A DNA stretch of 64,000 nt from positions 676,359 through 740,358 of the forward strand of contig CANLVO010000002.1 in the NCBI GenBank assembly GCA_947494645.1, read 5' to 3'. The DNA is from an uncultured Litoreibacter sp. Its GTDB lineage: Bacteria > Pseudomonadota > Alphaproteobacteria > Rhodobacterales > Rhodobacteraceae. A model generated the notes under the pieces. The model saw nothing but the letters and a program-made list of their open reading frames with translations. It ran no database searches and was not told the origin of the DNA. The first letter of the stretch is position 1; each line of letters starts with the position of its first letter. Made by a program: the position numbers and the translations under genes. Positions 1 to 10,443 of the stretch are shown piece after piece.

Positions 1-435
1 CTCTGCGACCTCACCCAGCTCTACCATCGGCGTGAAGGGTCGCGCGAGGCGGGCCACAACCGGCGTTACCGTGAAGCCGGTTACCGTCTCATGTGGCGGC
101 AGGTGGCCGATGATCTGTGCCGCGCCGTCGGGCAGCGCGATTTCTTCATGTGCCTCTCGCAGGGCAGCGGCCTCCAGACTGGCATCGCCTTCATCCAACT
201 TGCCGCCCGGAAAGGCGATCTGGCCGGGATGATGCTTCAGCCCTGATGCACGTTTGGTCAGATAGACCGTGGGCGCACCACCTAAGTCGCTGATCAGGAT
301 CAGCACAGCAGCGTCTCGCAATTTGCGATCTTTGGGCAGAACCGTGCCGGGGTTCAGATCAAAATCAGAGGAGGCCGCGCCAGGTTGCCCAAGCGCGGCC
401 TCGATCCGGGTTATCAGTTCAAGCGGTCGGGTCAT
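1..435 (-). CDS. NUDIX hydrolase, CoA pyrophosphatase-like (partial, runs off window start)
   Basis: Reverse-strand translation MTRPLELITRIEAALGQ...HHPGQIAFPGGKLDEGDASLEAAALREAHEEIALP; Nudix box GX5EX7REXXEE present. Not in the ORF track because it is open at the edge. Confidence 0.85.
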   Translation of the reverse strand, partial: MTRPLELITRIEAALGQPGAASSDFDLNPGTVLPKDRKLRDAAVLILISDLGGAPTVYLTKRASGLKHHPGQIAFPGGKLDEGDASLEAAALREAHEEIALPDGAAQIIGHLPPHETVTGFTVTPVVARLARPFTPMVELGEVAE

Positions 436-1420
436 CGGCGCCTGCCGCCTCGAACCCCAATGTGGCGGGGTCCATCACGTAATGTGTCCCGCAAAACTGG
501 CAGTCTGCGGTCAACGTGCCCTCGTCAGTGGTCATATGCGCGATGTCACCTGCCGAATAGATCGACATGGACTGCCGCACTTTGTCTTCGGAGCAGGTGC
601 AACCAAACGTGACCGGCTGCGCGTCATAGACAATCGGCTGGTCCTCGTGAAACAGCCGCACCAGCAGGTCGGTCGGAGAAACAGACGGCCCGATCAGCTC
701 CATCTCCTCGACCGTGTCGAGCAGGATGTTGGCGCGGTTCCAGTTTTCGCTATCATCGCCTTCCAGCAGATCGGCGCCGTCCAGCAACCCCTTCTCGCCA
801 GTCGCGTCTTCCTTGGCCATCAGCGGCGAGGCTTTGGGCATATGCTGCAACATGATACCGCCAGCCCGCCAGCTTTCGTCCTGACCGGGCTCTTGGCTGC
901 GGCCATAGGTCAACGAGAAACGCGTAGGCAGCTGCTCGGATTGTGCAAAGTAAGTTCCCGCACAATAGGAGAGGCTTTCGCCCGCAATCGGCGTGATGCC
1001 TTGATAGGGTTTCATGTCGTTGCCCTGATCAATCAGAATCGCGAAATAGCCGCGGCCGATTTGCGGAAAATGCGGTGCGTTGGCGTCGATTTTTTCGGCA
1101 TCATAGCTGGCATAGGCGCGCATGCGGGCCGGGGCACCGTCCTTGCTGGGACCATAGTAATCGGTCGCAATCAGCCGCAGCGGGCCGTTGCCGCGAATTT
1201 GCACAGACAGCTTCCAGCGCAGATCAATCGTCTGGCCGATAAGGGCGGTCAGAAGTGCAGCTTCGGCCACCGCTGCTTCGACGGCGGGCGGGTAGTCATG
1301 CTGCGCCAGAACCTGATCCAGCACGCCGTCCAAACGCGCAACGCGTCCGCGAATATCGGAGCGATCCAGTTGAAAGGGCAGAACGGTGTCGTCCCACGCG
1401 ATTTTTTGTCCAAGTGTCAT
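419..1420 (-). CDS. hslO: Hsp33 family redox-regulated molecular chaperone
   Basis: MTLGQKIAWDDTVLPFQLDRSDIRGRVARLD; C-terminal CxC...CxxC zinc motif (FGCTCSEDK...DCQFCGTHYVM). Start taken at MTLGQK rather than the longer ORF. Confidence 0.93.
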   Translation of the reverse strand: MTLGQKIAWDDTVLPFQLDRSDIRGRVARLDGVLDQVLAQHDYPPAVEAAVAEAALLTALIGQTIDLRWKLSVQIRGNGPLRLIATDYYGPSKDGAPARMRAYASYDAEKIDANAPHFPQIGRGYFAILIDQGNDMKPYQGITPIAGESLSYCAGTYFAQSEQLPTRFSLTYGRSQEPGQDESWRAGGIMLQHMPKASPLMAKEDATGEKGLLDGADLLEGDDSENWNRANILLDTVEEMELIGPSVSPTDLLVRLFHEDQPIVYDAQPVTFGCTCSEDKVRQSMSIYSAGDIAHMTTDEGTLTADCQFCGTHYVMDPATLGFEAAGADDPTA

Positions 1421-1559
1421 TGGAGATACCTTTTGGCCTTGAGGTGGCATACCGCGTCTATATAGGCACGGCAATACTGGGACCAAGGGCAAGGCGGCTG
1501 TGCGGGTTTTGCATAGCTTCCGGCTCAGCTACGGTACTCGGAAGGCAAGGAGCGCAGCG

Positions 1560-2000
1560 ATGATCAGACGGTACGGCGAACCAGTTCGGCAGGGCCAGCA
1601 ATATACCCGACGGCCCGGAGCTTACGCGATCTTGTGGGACGGGGACGCGATGTTGACCACGTTTCAGTCCGAACCCATTCCAGAGTTGCAGCTGCCCGGT
1701 GGCGGCATTGATCCGGGCGAACACGCCGTGCAGGCGTTGCACCGCGAAGTGATGGAGGAAACGGGTTGGGCGATTTCCTCGCCCCGCCGCTTGGGGGCGT
1801 TTCGCCGCTTTGCCTATATGCCGGAATATGATCTTTGGGCCGAAAAGCTCTGCCATATTTACGTCGCGCGTCCTGTCGTCCGCCGCTCTGCCCCGACAGA
1901 GGCAGGTCACTCCGCGATTTGGACTTCGCCCGAAGGCGCGTTGGAGATGCTGGCCAATGAGGGCGATGCAGATTTTGTGCGGGCCTTCTTCGGTCTTTAG
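1560..2000 (+). CDS. NUDIX hydrolase
   Basis: MIRRYGEPVRQGQQYTRRPGAYAILW...LPGGGIDPGEHAVQALHREVMEETGW; Nudix box. Start chosen at the internal ATG. Confidence 0.88.
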   Translation: MIRRYGEPVRQGQQYTRRPGAYAILWDGDAMLTTFQSEPIPELQLPGGGIDPGEHAVQALHREVMEETGWAISSPRRLGAFRRFAYMPEYDLWAEKLCHIYVARPVVRRSAPTEAGHSAIWTSPEGALEMLANEGDADFVRAFFGL

Positions 2001-3316
2001 CAGTTCGGCTCCTTGGTCGAAGGGCCGTCATATTCAAACACCAGCGCAGAGACGTCGTCCTCGAAATCACCGCCGCCGTTAAACGCCGCCAGTTGGGCGT
2101 AGACATTGTCCAGAAACGCGCCGCGTCTGAGCGATTTGCGGCTGCGTAGAATTTTTCCAAGACCTTCGTCATCAAGCTGTGTGCCTGAGGCGTCCTCCGC
2201 CTCTGTCAGACCGTCAGAATGGAGGACCAGTCTGTCCCCGGGCGACAGGGTAAATTCAAATGTCTCGAACTTGGCATCTGGCAGCAGGCCAACGGGCATC
2301 CCGCCTGTCCCGCGTTTGATCAAAGTGCCGTCATGGCACATATGAAGCGGATGCGGGTGTCCGGCCTGCACGCAGCTGGTGTGTCCAGTGGCCAGGTCAA
2401 TGCAGGCCAATGCCAGGGTGAAATAAAGATCGGTGTTCATCTCCTGCAGCAATATTTCGTTGAGCTGACCGGCGGTCTGTCCGGGATCGCGCAGGTCAAA
2501 ATCGCCGCCGCCACGGTCAACCAACGCAATGTTTTGCGACGGAGAATACCCGCTCAAATAGCCAGCGAGCCGGGCAGTCATCAAAGCGGAGGCCACGCCG
2601 TGACCAGAGACATCCAATGAATACAATCCGATTTTGCTGTTGTTGGCAGAGAACTGCCCCACAAGGTCGCCGCCGATATGCCCGCTGGGATGCAGCATCA
2701 AGGTGGCGTGCCCGCCGATATAGGGCACACTCGTTTCCCGAACGAGCGATTGTTGCAGGCGCCGGGCCTCGGAAAGGTCGCGCTGGACGTTGTCGTAAAG
2801 CGACTGGATTGTGTCGAGCGCGTTGTTCACCACCCGGTTTTTCTGGATCAGCTGGGCGTGCATCTCGACGATACGTTCACCGGCGCGCAGTCGCGCTTTC
2901 AGCTCACCAAAGATGAAGGGTTTTGTCAGGAAGTCGTCCGCGCCGGAATTCAGCCCCTCAGCCACCTCCCTGCTTTCGCCTTTGCTGGTCAGCAGGATAA
3001 AGTAGCCGTACCCGAAGCGGTCAAGCTGCCGGAACGCATGGCAGAATTGCGGGCCATTCATGCCGGGCATGATCCAGTCGCTGATCACCATGGTCACGTC
3101 ATGGCTGCGACAAATCTCTAGCCCCGCCAAAGCGTTGTCGGCCTCCATCACCTCGTAGCCCCATTTGATCAGCGCTTTGGTCAGCATTTTCCGTTGCATG
3201 GCGCTGTCGTCGACCACCAGCACGAGGTGAGGCACCTCGGGATTGGTGACACCCTCATCATCCCATGTGTATGGGAGGTTGGGTTGCGGTTTGGGCAGTA
3301 GGTTAGATGCGGTCAT
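1997..3316 (-). CDS. Response regulator receiver domain fused to PP2C/SpoIIE-type (RsbU-like) serine phosphatase
   Basis: Receiver: HLVLVVDDSAMQRKMLTKAL...MVISDWIMPGMNG...LLTSKGE...TKPF; C-terminal phosphatase: GGDLVGQFSANNSKIGLYSLDVSGHGVASALMTARL...LVLHSDGLTEAED. Confidence 0.9.
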   Translation of the reverse strand: MTASNLLPKPQPNLPYTWDDEGVTNPEVPHLVLVVDDSAMQRKMLTKALIKWGYEVMEADNALAGLEICRSHDVTMVISDWIMPGMNGPQFCHAFRQLDRFGYGYFILLTSKGESREVAEGLNSGADDFLTKPFIFGELKARLRAGERIVEMHAQLIQKNRVVNNALDTIQSLYDNVQRDLSEARRLQQSLVRETSVPYIGGHATLMLHPSGHIGGDLVGQFSANNSKIGLYSLDVSGHGVASALMTARLAGYLSGYSPSQNIALVDRGGGDFDLRDPGQTAGQLNEILLQEMNTDLYFTLALACIDLATGHTSCVQAGHPHPLHMCHDGTLIKRGTGGMPVGLLPDAKFETFEFTLSPGDRLVLHSDGLTEAEDASGTQLDDEGLGKILRSRKSLRRGAFLDNVYAQLAAFNGGGDFEDDVSALVFEYDGPSTKEPNC

Positions 3317-3434
3317 GGGGCTACATGACGTGCCGGTTCTTAACATGGTGTGAAGGTTAAAATGCGATGTAAACTTAGGTGCGTGACAAGGAAATGTTAA
3401 CGCAGCCGAGGCCAGATGACTGGCATGGAACACC

Positions 3435-3761
3435 ATGGTGAGCGTGATGATTGACTGGGACCGCGTGGCCGAACTGCGCCGCGATTTTGGGGAAGACGAC
3501 TTCGCCGAAATCGCCACCATGTTCCTGTCGGAAGTGCAAGCCAAGCTTGCTGCAATGCAAGCGCAACTCACCGATGATCTGGCAGAGGATTTTCATTTCG
3601 TGAAAGGCAGCGCCGCAAACCTAGGGTTCGAGCTGCTCTATAAGGAATGCTCATCCGCCGAGCTCAGGTCGCAATCCGACAGCGTGCAGACGTTAGTAAC
3701 GGTCTTCGAAGCCTCCAAAACAGAATTTCTGAATAAGACTGGGATCGAGTTAGCCGCCTAG
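3435..3761 (+). CDS. Hpt domain-containing phosphotransfer protein
   Basis: 108 aa; HFVKGSAANLGFELLYKECSSAEL matches the Hpt histidine motif HxxKGSxxxLG; divergent from the receiver-PP2C gene. Exact start uncertain (MVSVMIDW or MIDW). Confidence 0.85.
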   Translation: MVSVMIDWDRVAELRRDFGEDDFAEIATMFLSEVQAKLAAMQAQLTDDLAEDFHFVKGSAANLGFELLYKECSSAELRSQSDSVQTLVTVFEASKTEFLNKTGIELAA

Positions 3762-3768
3762 CTGAACC

Positions 3769-5016
3769 CTAAATCAAAAACTCCGACAGCACCGGGTCAT
3801 TGGTGATGTCGCGGTGATCAAAGCCCGCCTTTTTCATCCGGTCAAAGAGCGCGTCGAATGTCCCGGCTTCGCGGGTTTCGATCCCAATGAGCACGGTCCC
3901 GAAATTCCGAGCAGATTTCTTCAGATACTCGAACCGGGCGATGTCATCGTCAGGCCCAAGCAAGTCAAGAAACTCGCGCAACGCCCCGGGGCGCTGGGGC
4001 ATACGCAGCACAAAATATTTCTTGCGCCCCGCAAAGCGCATCGCCCTTTCCTTGACCTCCGGCAGGCGTTCAAAGTCAAAATTCCCGCCGGACGTGACGC
4101 AGACTACAGTCTTGCCAGCCACCTCGCTGCGCAGGTCTTCCAAAGCGTCCAGAACCAATGCGCCTGCAGGCTCCAGTACAATGCCTTCGATATTCAAGAA
4201 TTCCAGAATGGTGCCGCAAATCCTGTCTTCGGGAGCCAGATGCACGGCGCTGGGGGCCACGCCTTTCAGCTCAGCAAATGTGTGGGCCCCTATCCGGGCC
4301 ACCGCCGCGCCATCCACAAACGAATCGATATGAGGCAAGGTGACAGGTGCCCCGTCCTTTAACGCTGCCGTCAGGCTGGCCCCGCCGCTGGGTTCGATAT
4401 ACCGAAATTCCGTCTCCGGGGCGGCAACTGACATGAACTTGGTCATCCCCGCTGACAATCCGCCGCCGCCGACGGGCACCACAACCATGTCAGGTTTGCG
4501 GCCCAAGGCTTCCAGCATCTCCACCGCGACGGAGGCCTGCCCTTCGATCACGTCGGGGTCGTCAAAAGGTGAGAGGAAATGTGCTCCGATCTCGGCACAA
4601 TGGGATTGCGCGGCGGCAAGGGTCTGGTCGAAATAGTCCCCCGTCAGCCGGATCTTGATGCTGTCGCCCCCAAAAGCACGGGTCTTGTCGATCTTCTGTT
4701 GCGGCGTCGTGACGGGCATAAAAACTTCGCCCATCACGCCGAAATGGCGACACACAAAGGCAAAGCCCTGCGCATGATTGCCCGCGCTGGCGCAGACAAA
4801 GCGGTCCCTCTCGGTTTGGACATCACGCAGTTTGCGCATCGCGTTGAATGCACCCCTGATCTTGTAGGATCGCACCGGGGACAGGTCCTCCCGCTTGAGG
4901 TAGATCTCGGCATCGAACTTATCGGACAGGTAGTCGTTGCGCTGCAAGGGCGTCGGTTCAAACACGGCGCGCATCAGCGCGGTGGCGTCGCGGGCGGATG
5001 TCTCGAACTTGGTCAT
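3769..5016 (-). CDS. ilvA: Threonine ammonia-lyase (PLP-dependent) with C-terminal ACT-like region
   Basis: [47 protein letters not shown]-terminal [17 protein letters not shown]. Confidence 0.92.
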   Translation of the reverse strand: MTKFETSARDATALMRAVFEPTPLQRNDYLSDKFDAEIYLKREDLSPVRSYKIRGAFNAMRKLRDVQTERDRFVCASAGNHAQGFAFVCRHFGVMGEVFMPVTTPQQKIDKTRAFGGDSIKIRLTGDYFDQTLAAAQSHCAEIGAHFLSPFDDPDVIEGQASVAVEMLEALGRKPDMVVVPVGGGGLSAGMTKFMSVAAPETEFRYIEPSGGASLTAALKDGAPVTLPHIDSFVDGAAVARIGAHTFAELKGVAPSAVHLAPEDRICGTILEFLNIEGIVLEPAGALVLDALEDLRSEVAGKTVVCVTSGGNFDFERLPEVKERAMRFAGRKKYFVLRMPQRPGALREFLDLLGPDDDIARFEYLKKSARNFGTVLIGIETREAGTFDALFDRMKKAGFDHRDITNDPVLSEFLI

Positions 5017-5172
5017 GATACGCGATGCCCTGCTTGCGGTTGCTTGATAGCGATTAGCGCAGCCATTTTGGCCCGGGTCAATCCAAGGTCAATCGAACGT
5101 CAATCCGGCAGCGGTCTTGCGCCCCGGCTGCAGCCGCGCTACCTCGCGGCAAACCAAATGGAGACCGCGCCC

Positions 5173-6402
5173 ATGTCCGCACCCAAGAAAGTTGTGCTCG
5201 CCTATTCGGGTGGCCTTGATACATCGATCATTCTCAAGTGGCTGCAGACTGAATATGGCTGCGAGGTCGTCACCTTCACCGCCGATCTTGGTCAGGGCGA
5301 AGAGCTGGAACCCGCGCGCCACAAGGCGGAGCTGCTGGGCATCAAGCCTGAGAATATCTTCATCGAAGATGTCCGCGAAGAGTTCGTACGCGACTTTGTC
5401 TTCCCGATGTTCCGGGCCAATTCGGTCTACGAGGGTCTGTACCTCTTGGGCACTTCGATCGCCCGGCCGTTGATTTCCAAACGCCTGGTTGAGATTGCGG
5501 AAGCAACTGGCGCAGATGCAGTGGCGCACGGGGCCACGGGCAAAGGCAACGATCAAGTGCGGTTCGAGCTGTCAGCTTACGCTCTGAACCCTGACATCAA
5601 GGTGATCGCGCCTTGGCGGGAATGGGACCTGTCGTCCCGGACAAAGCTTCTCGAGTTTGCCGAGGCGAACCAAATCCCGATTGCCAAGGACAAACGCGGT
5701 GAGGCTCCGTTCTCTGTCGATGCCAACCTGCTACATACGTCCTCCGAGGGCAAAGTGTTGGAAGACCCGGGCGAAGATGCGCCGGATTACGTCTATCAGC
5801 GGACAACCCATCCCGAAGACGCGCCCGATACGCCGGAATTCGTCGAGATCGGCTTTGAACGCGGCGACGCGGTCAGCATCAACGGCGAGGCGATGAGCCC
5901 GGCGACGATCCTGACCAAGCTGAATGAGCTGGGCGGCAAGCATGGCTGCGGGCGGCTTGATCTGGTCGAGGGGCGCTTTGTTGGGATGAAGTCGCGCGGT
6001 GTCTATGAAACGCCCGGCGGCACACTTCTTCTCGAGGCGCATCGCGGAATTGAATCGATCACGCTGGACCGCGGGGCTGCGCATCTCAAAGACGAGCTGA
6101 TGCCGCGCTACGCGGAGCTGATCTATAACGGCTTCTGGTTCTCGCCCGAGCGCGAGATGCTGCAGGCAGCGATTGATGCGTCACAGGCCTACGTTACAGG
6201 AACGGTTAAGCTGAAGCTCTACAAAGGCTCCGCACGCACGGTGGCGCGCTGGTCTGATCACTCGCTCTATTCAGAGGCGCATGTCACCTTTGAGGAGGAC
6301 GCGGGTGCCTATGACCAGACAGACGCAGCCGGGTTCATCCAACTCAACGCTTTGCGCTTAAAATTGCTGGCGGCGCGGGACAAGCGGGTTAAGAAGAGCT
6401 GA
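5173..6402 (+). CDS. argG: Argininosuccinate synthase
   Basis: [49 protein letters not shown]; classic argG N-terminus. An in-frame upstream ATG at 5158 is an alternative. Confidence 0.97.
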   Translation: MSAPKKVVLAYSGGLDTSIILKWLQTEYGCEVVTFTADLGQGEELEPARHKAELLGIKPENIFIEDVREEFVRDFVFPMFRANSVYEGLYLLGTSIARPLISKRLVEIAEATGADAVAHGATGKGNDQVRFELSAYALNPDIKVIAPWREWDLSSRTKLLEFAEANQIPIAKDKRGEAPFSVDANLLHTSSEGKVLEDPGEDAPDYVYQRTTHPEDAPDTPEFVEIGFERGDAVSINGEAMSPATILTKLNELGGKHGCGRLDLVEGRFVGMKSRGVYETPGGTLLLEAHRGIESITLDRGAAHLKDELMPRYAELIYNGFWFSPEREMLQAAIDASQAYVTGTVKLKLYKGSARTVARWSDHSLYSEAHVTFEEDAGAYDQTDAAGFIQLNALRLKLLAARDKRVKKS

Positions 6403-7116
6403 TTAGCGCTCCTTGACGAGCCGGGCCACGACGATACCGGGCTCAGTCTCGCTGTCGCGGGGCAGGGCATCAAAGACGGATGCATACATGTCGTGATCCT
6501 CGCGGGTCCGGTAGACGTTCTGCAGCTCCGTGCGGCAGCCCTCGAACTTGTCCATCACGTCAATCTTGAGACTGTGCGGCTCCGTGATGGTCGCGCGGTG
6601 ATTGATTTCGACAATCAAGAGCAACGTGCCGCCAACCTTGGTGACGCGCAGCGCCTCGGCGATGGCTGCGTCAACATTTTCGACATGATCAAGCGCGTTG
6701 AAGATCGACACGACATCGAAGGACTGGTCGTCAAACGGCATATCTTCTGCGCCCGTGTTCACATAGCGCATTGCCTGTTTGCCGCCGTTCAGCTTGACGT
6801 AGCTATCGGCCAACGGGTCAGCGCCCGTGCGGCTGGCAGCATTGTCGGCCCATTCCAGACTACCTGTCGGTCCGCACCCGATGTCGAGCATATGCTTGCC
6901 ATCGAAAAACGAGCGGTCCAGCGCAAAGCTTTCCGTAAAGGCTCGCAGCATATGGGCGTGCTGAAATTCACCTGTCTTGAAAAGATGCTTCTTCCAAAAC
7001 AACAGCTCGAACGACTTCTTGTACCATTCGCGCACGCCAACCGGGGCCACCTGCAAAACGACCGCGGCGCCGTTCTGAATCCCATTCGTCACAATTCTCA
7101 TCAATGAAACCTTCAT
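6403..7116 (-). CDS. Class I SAM-dependent methyltransferase
   Basis: MLDIGCGPTGSLEWAD...NTGAEDMPFDDQSFDVVSIFNALDHVENVDAAIAEALRVTKVGGTLLLIVE (methyltransferase motifs I and III). Confidence 0.88.
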   Translation of the reverse strand: MKVSLMRIVTNGIQNGAAVVLQVAPVGVREWYKKSFELLFWKKHLFKTGEFQHAHMLRAFTESFALDRSFFDGKHMLDIGCGPTGSLEWADNAASRTGADPLADSYVKLNGGKQAMRYVNTGAEDMPFDDQSFDVVSIFNALDHVENVDAAIAEALRVTKVGGTLLLIVEINHRATITEPHSLKIDVMDKFEGCRTELQNVYRTREDHDMYASVFDALPRDSETEPGIVVARLVKER

Positions 7117-7238
7117 ATCTCTTTCGGCCCTCGGGAGTTGAAAGCCACCAGAATATGCGAAGATTCCTCTGAAATCTGCCGATATTATGGCATATGCCGC
7201 GAGCGCGGATATTTTGTGCGAAGACTTGCCGATTTGGC

Positions 7239-7937
7239 CTAGCCAGCCCGCAATCTTTGAGTGCGCAGTATCGCATAAGCAGGCAATGCGTCTTCGCACA
7301 GCTCGGCCAACGAACCTGATAGGTCAGGCAGTGGTCCCTCGCGACCTGCAAATCCGGTGCTTTGATGGGCGGCATTGTACCAATGCGAGGCCCAGATGCC
7401 GTCTGCTTCGTTTCCGCCCACGGGCCAGCTGAGCATTGCAGGATCAAAGGGCAGGTCCAGCGCAGCACAAAGTGCCATGAGCATGGTTTCAGGGTCATCC
7501 CGAACATCAGCACTGTCGAGGACGATGCCGCCAAACTCTTCATACAGGTCCAGTTGCTGCTCCACTCCGATATCGTCCAGCGTCACCTGTTCGCGTTTCT
7601 CATGGTAGCTGGACAGCACACGGGCTGGGTGGCGGATCAGGAAGACATGTTTGCAGTCCTCGGCCCAGTCCAGCGGGGTGTCTTCCAGGATGTGGTGACA
7701 CATATGCTTTTGGTAGACGTGAGCCGCACCATCTTTCGCACAGGTGGCCGCCGCAGAGTGCCAACGGGTGTCATGGGCGCGCATAATTTCAGCTGCCATC
7801 GGGTCGGGTCGGCCGGTTTCTTTCAGATATGCTGCGTAAAACGGTTCATCGAGCACGGTGAAATCGGAGCGGGCAGCGAAGCTGTACATCATCGCGGTCG
7901 ACAGGTTTCGCGGTCCAGACCAGCAGGCGATCTTCAT
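7239..7937 (-). CDS. Sulfotransferase-like family protein
   Basis: MKIACWSGPRNLSTAMMYSFAARSDFTVLDEPFYAAYL...HVFLIRHPARVLSSY; PAPS-sulfotransferase-type fold signature. Confidence 0.75.
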   Translation of the reverse strand: MKIACWSGPRNLSTAMMYSFAARSDFTVLDEPFYAAYLKETGRPDPMAAEIMRAHDTRWHSAAATCAKDGAAHVYQKHMCHHILEDTPLDWAEDCKHVFLIRHPARVLSSYHEKREQVTLDDIGVEQQLDLYEEFGGIVLDSADVRDDPETMLMALCAALDLPFDPAMLSWPVGGNEADGIWASHWYNAAHQSTGFAGREGPLPDLSGSLAELCEDALPAYAILRTQRLRAG

Positions 7938-8100
7938 GGAAGCACGCTCCTTTGGGCGTCATTCAGCTATTGCTCACTAAACGGCGAAAAATGGCCACTT
8001 GGAAGCCACATTCGGTCGGTTTGTTCGTGGGGATTCACAAAAATGTGAGGCGGCACTATAAACGTGCCAAAAAAGAAATAAATCCAGAGGATGTATTGAG

Positions 8101-9276
8101 ATGAGCGATACTTCAATGAACGTAAACCCGGGCGAGACCCAGCAGGTCGTGTTTAACGGCAAGGCTGGCGAATGGTTCGGTATTTGGATCGTGAACCTGC
8201 TTCTGAGCATTGTGACGATCGGAATTTACTCGGCTTGGGCTAAAGTGCGCACCAAGAAATACTTCTACAACAACACGTTTATCGCAGGTCGCAACTTCGA
8301 CTACCACGCGACGGGCAAACAAATTCTGATCGGCCGGATCATCGTGATTGTGGGCTTTATCGCCTTCACCCTGCTTTCCGCGATCCCTTTTGTGAATATC
8401 ATTATGTTCCTGGCGCTGTTCGCTGCCTTGCCATGGTTGATCGTCAAATCCCTGCAATTCAACGCACGGCAGTCGAGCTTCTCGAATGTGCGGTTCAACT
8501 TTACCGGAAAGATGGGCCGGGCCTTTGTGGTCTACGTGCTTCTGCCGATTGTTCTTTACATCGCGATTGTAGCTGTTGGCGCTGGCGGCGGATTTTTGGC
8601 AGGACAAACCGGCTCTGTTGCGCTTGGCGCGCTGGCCGCTGTCGCGGTGCTGGTGATCTTGCTCTTTGCGATCCCAATCGTAGACCGCGCAATCAAGCGC
8701 TACGTGATCAACCATCACTGGCTTGGCAAAGCAGCATTTAGTTTCGATGCGGGCCTCAGCCCGTTCGTGAAAGCGCTGTCTCTGGCGCTGGCGTGGATCG
8801 TCTTGGTTGTTCTGGTCTCAGGCGTCTTGTTTGGCGCGTCCTTTGCCTCGCTGGCCGACATGTTCGTCAGCCTTGATGCAGGCGGGGAACCAACGCCGGG
8901 CCAACTTGGTCTGATCGGTCTAATCTACCTGCTGTTCTTTGTGGCCTTCCTGCCAGCGGGCTTCATCTACCAAGCACTGATCCGCAACGTGATGTATGAC
9001 AACACCCAGCTTGATGGGGGCCACAAGTTCCGCTCGACCGTGAAGGTCGGCAAGCTGATGTGGATCGCCATTTCCAACGCCTTTGTGGTCGCGATCAGCA
9101 TCGGTCTGATGTTGCCATGGGCCCAGATCCGGATGCAGTCCTATCTGGCGTCGCAAACCTTTGTTATCCCCGGCTCCTCGCTGGATGACTTCATCGGCGA
9201 GCAGCAGGCCGCAGGCAACGCTATTGGCGATGCGTATGGCGATCTTGAGGGTGTCGACTTCGGCGTCGGTATCTGA
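8101..9276 (+). CDS. DUF898 (YjgN-like) multi-pass membrane protein
   Basis: VVFNGKAGEWFGIWIVNLLLSIVTIGIYSAWAKVRTKKYFYNNT...GRNFDYHATGKQILIGR; repeated GIYSAWAK / LPWAQIRMQSYL motifs. Confidence 0.88.
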   Translation: MSDTSMNVNPGETQQVVFNGKAGEWFGIWIVNLLLSIVTIGIYSAWAKVRTKKYFYNNTFIAGRNFDYHATGKQILIGRIIVIVGFIAFTLLSAIPFVNIIMFLALFAALPWLIVKSLQFNARQSSFSNVRFNFTGKMGRAFVVYVLLPIVLYIAIVAVGAGGGFLAGQTGSVALGALAAVAVLVILLFAIPIVDRAIKRYVINHHWLGKAAFSFDAGLSPFVKALSLALAWIVLVVLVSGVLFGASFASLADMFVSLDAGGEPTPGQLGLIGLIYLLFFVAFLPAGFIYQALIRNVMYDNTQLDGGHKFRSTVKVGKLMWIAISNAFVVAISIGLMLPWAQIRMQSYLASQTFVIPGSSLDDFIGEQQAAGNAIGDAYGDLEGVDFGVGI

Positions 9277-9279
9277 CGC

Positions 9280-10356
9280 GTGGCCACGGACCCCTATGCA
9301 CGGTTTGGCCTGACCCTCCGGGGTTGGGCCTTTCCAGGTGGAAGCTCTCGTAAAGTACCTGCCAAGCTGGTCACCCGTGCGCCGCTGGATGGCCGAGGGG
9401 ATGCGCCGTTCGTCGACATCGTAGACGAGGCTGACCGGGTCATTGCTGCTGCGCAATTTGACGAGATCACCATCGACCCGCCTCTGGGGCGCTCCCCCAG
9501 ACGGATGCATTTTCCCGACGAGGCCATGTTCGAAACCGAAGACCATGACGGTGTTCGGTCACTGACAGGTCAGACGCGAGGTGACTTGCTCAGCAGCTAC
9601 GAGGCCTTCCGCCCCCGGCTTGTCGCGGTCATCGCAGCACTAGCGGTCTGCTGCTGGGTTCTGTGGCGCTACGGGCTGGACCTCATGGTCACTGCCGCAA
9701 TCGCGCTGACGCCCGCAGGCCTGCTGGGCTATATGGACCAGGGGACATTGCAAACCATTGACCTGACAATGGCCGATGACACCGAGCTGGACGACGCAGA
9801 GCGTGACCGCGTGCGCCAGATCTTCTCGACCCTTTTGGCAGAGCTGCCCGCCTCCAAAATCAACGACCGCGATTTCAAGCTTCTGTTCCGCAATATGGAG
9901 CGGATCGGCCCCAACGCTTTTGCCATGCCCGGTGGAACGATTGTGATGACCGACCAGTTTGTCGAAAAATTCCCGCAAGAAGACGTCTTGGCCGGGGTTC
10001 TTGGGCACGAAATTGGCCATGTGGTCGAAAGCCACGGCTTGCGCCAGACCTACCGGTCGCTCGGAATGTATTTCCTGATCGGCTTTCTGGCGGGCGATAC
10101 TGGACCCATCATCGACGAGATCCTACTGGAGGGGAATTTGCTCTTGTCGCTGCAATTCTCTCGCAAGCACGAAGCCTCCGCCGATGAGTTCGGCGTGAAG
10201 CTTACGGCAGATGCGGGATATGATCCGGCAGGTCTGCAGATGTTCTTCCGCGAAATTGCCAAAGGCGGATTGACCCCGCCTGAATGGCTGTCGACCCATC
10301 CGTCCAGCGAAGAGCGGGTCGAGCAGATCGAAGGCTATATCGACGCGCTCGACTGA
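9280..10356 (+). CDS. M48-family zinc metallopeptidase, membrane-associated (GTG start)
   Basis: HEIGHVVESHG (HExxH), FSRKHEASADEFGVKL, LSTHPSSEERVEQI; immediately downstream of DUF898. Confidence 0.9.
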   Translation: MATDPYARFGLTLRGWAFPGGSSRKVPAKLVTRAPLDGRGDAPFVDIVDEADRVIAAAQFDEITIDPPLGRSPRRMHFPDEAMFETEDHDGVRSLTGQTRGDLLSSYEAFRPRLVAVIAALAVCCWVLWRYGLDLMVTAAIALTPAGLLGYMDQGTLQTIDLTMADDTELDDAERDRVRQIFSTLLAELPASKINDRDFKLLFRNMERIGPNAFAMPGGTIVMTDQFVEKFPQEDVLAGVLGHEIGHVVESHGLRQTYRSLGMYFLIGFLAGDTGPIIDEILLEGNLLLSLQFSRKHEASADEFGVKLTADAGYDPAGLQMFFREIAKGGLTPPEWLSTHPSSEERVEQIEGYIDALD

Positions 10357-10443
10357 TCACCGATTGGTGAGTTCACGGGCAGTTTGGTTGATCTGCGCCG
10401 CACCGTGCTAGATCAGGAGGCAATTCTTTGCAGGAGAAATGCC

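Noticed and set aside
269-1465. 398-aa plus-strand ORF opposite hslO
   Set aside because: Antisense to a clearly recognised Hsp33 gene; composition typical of a spurious GC-rich frame.
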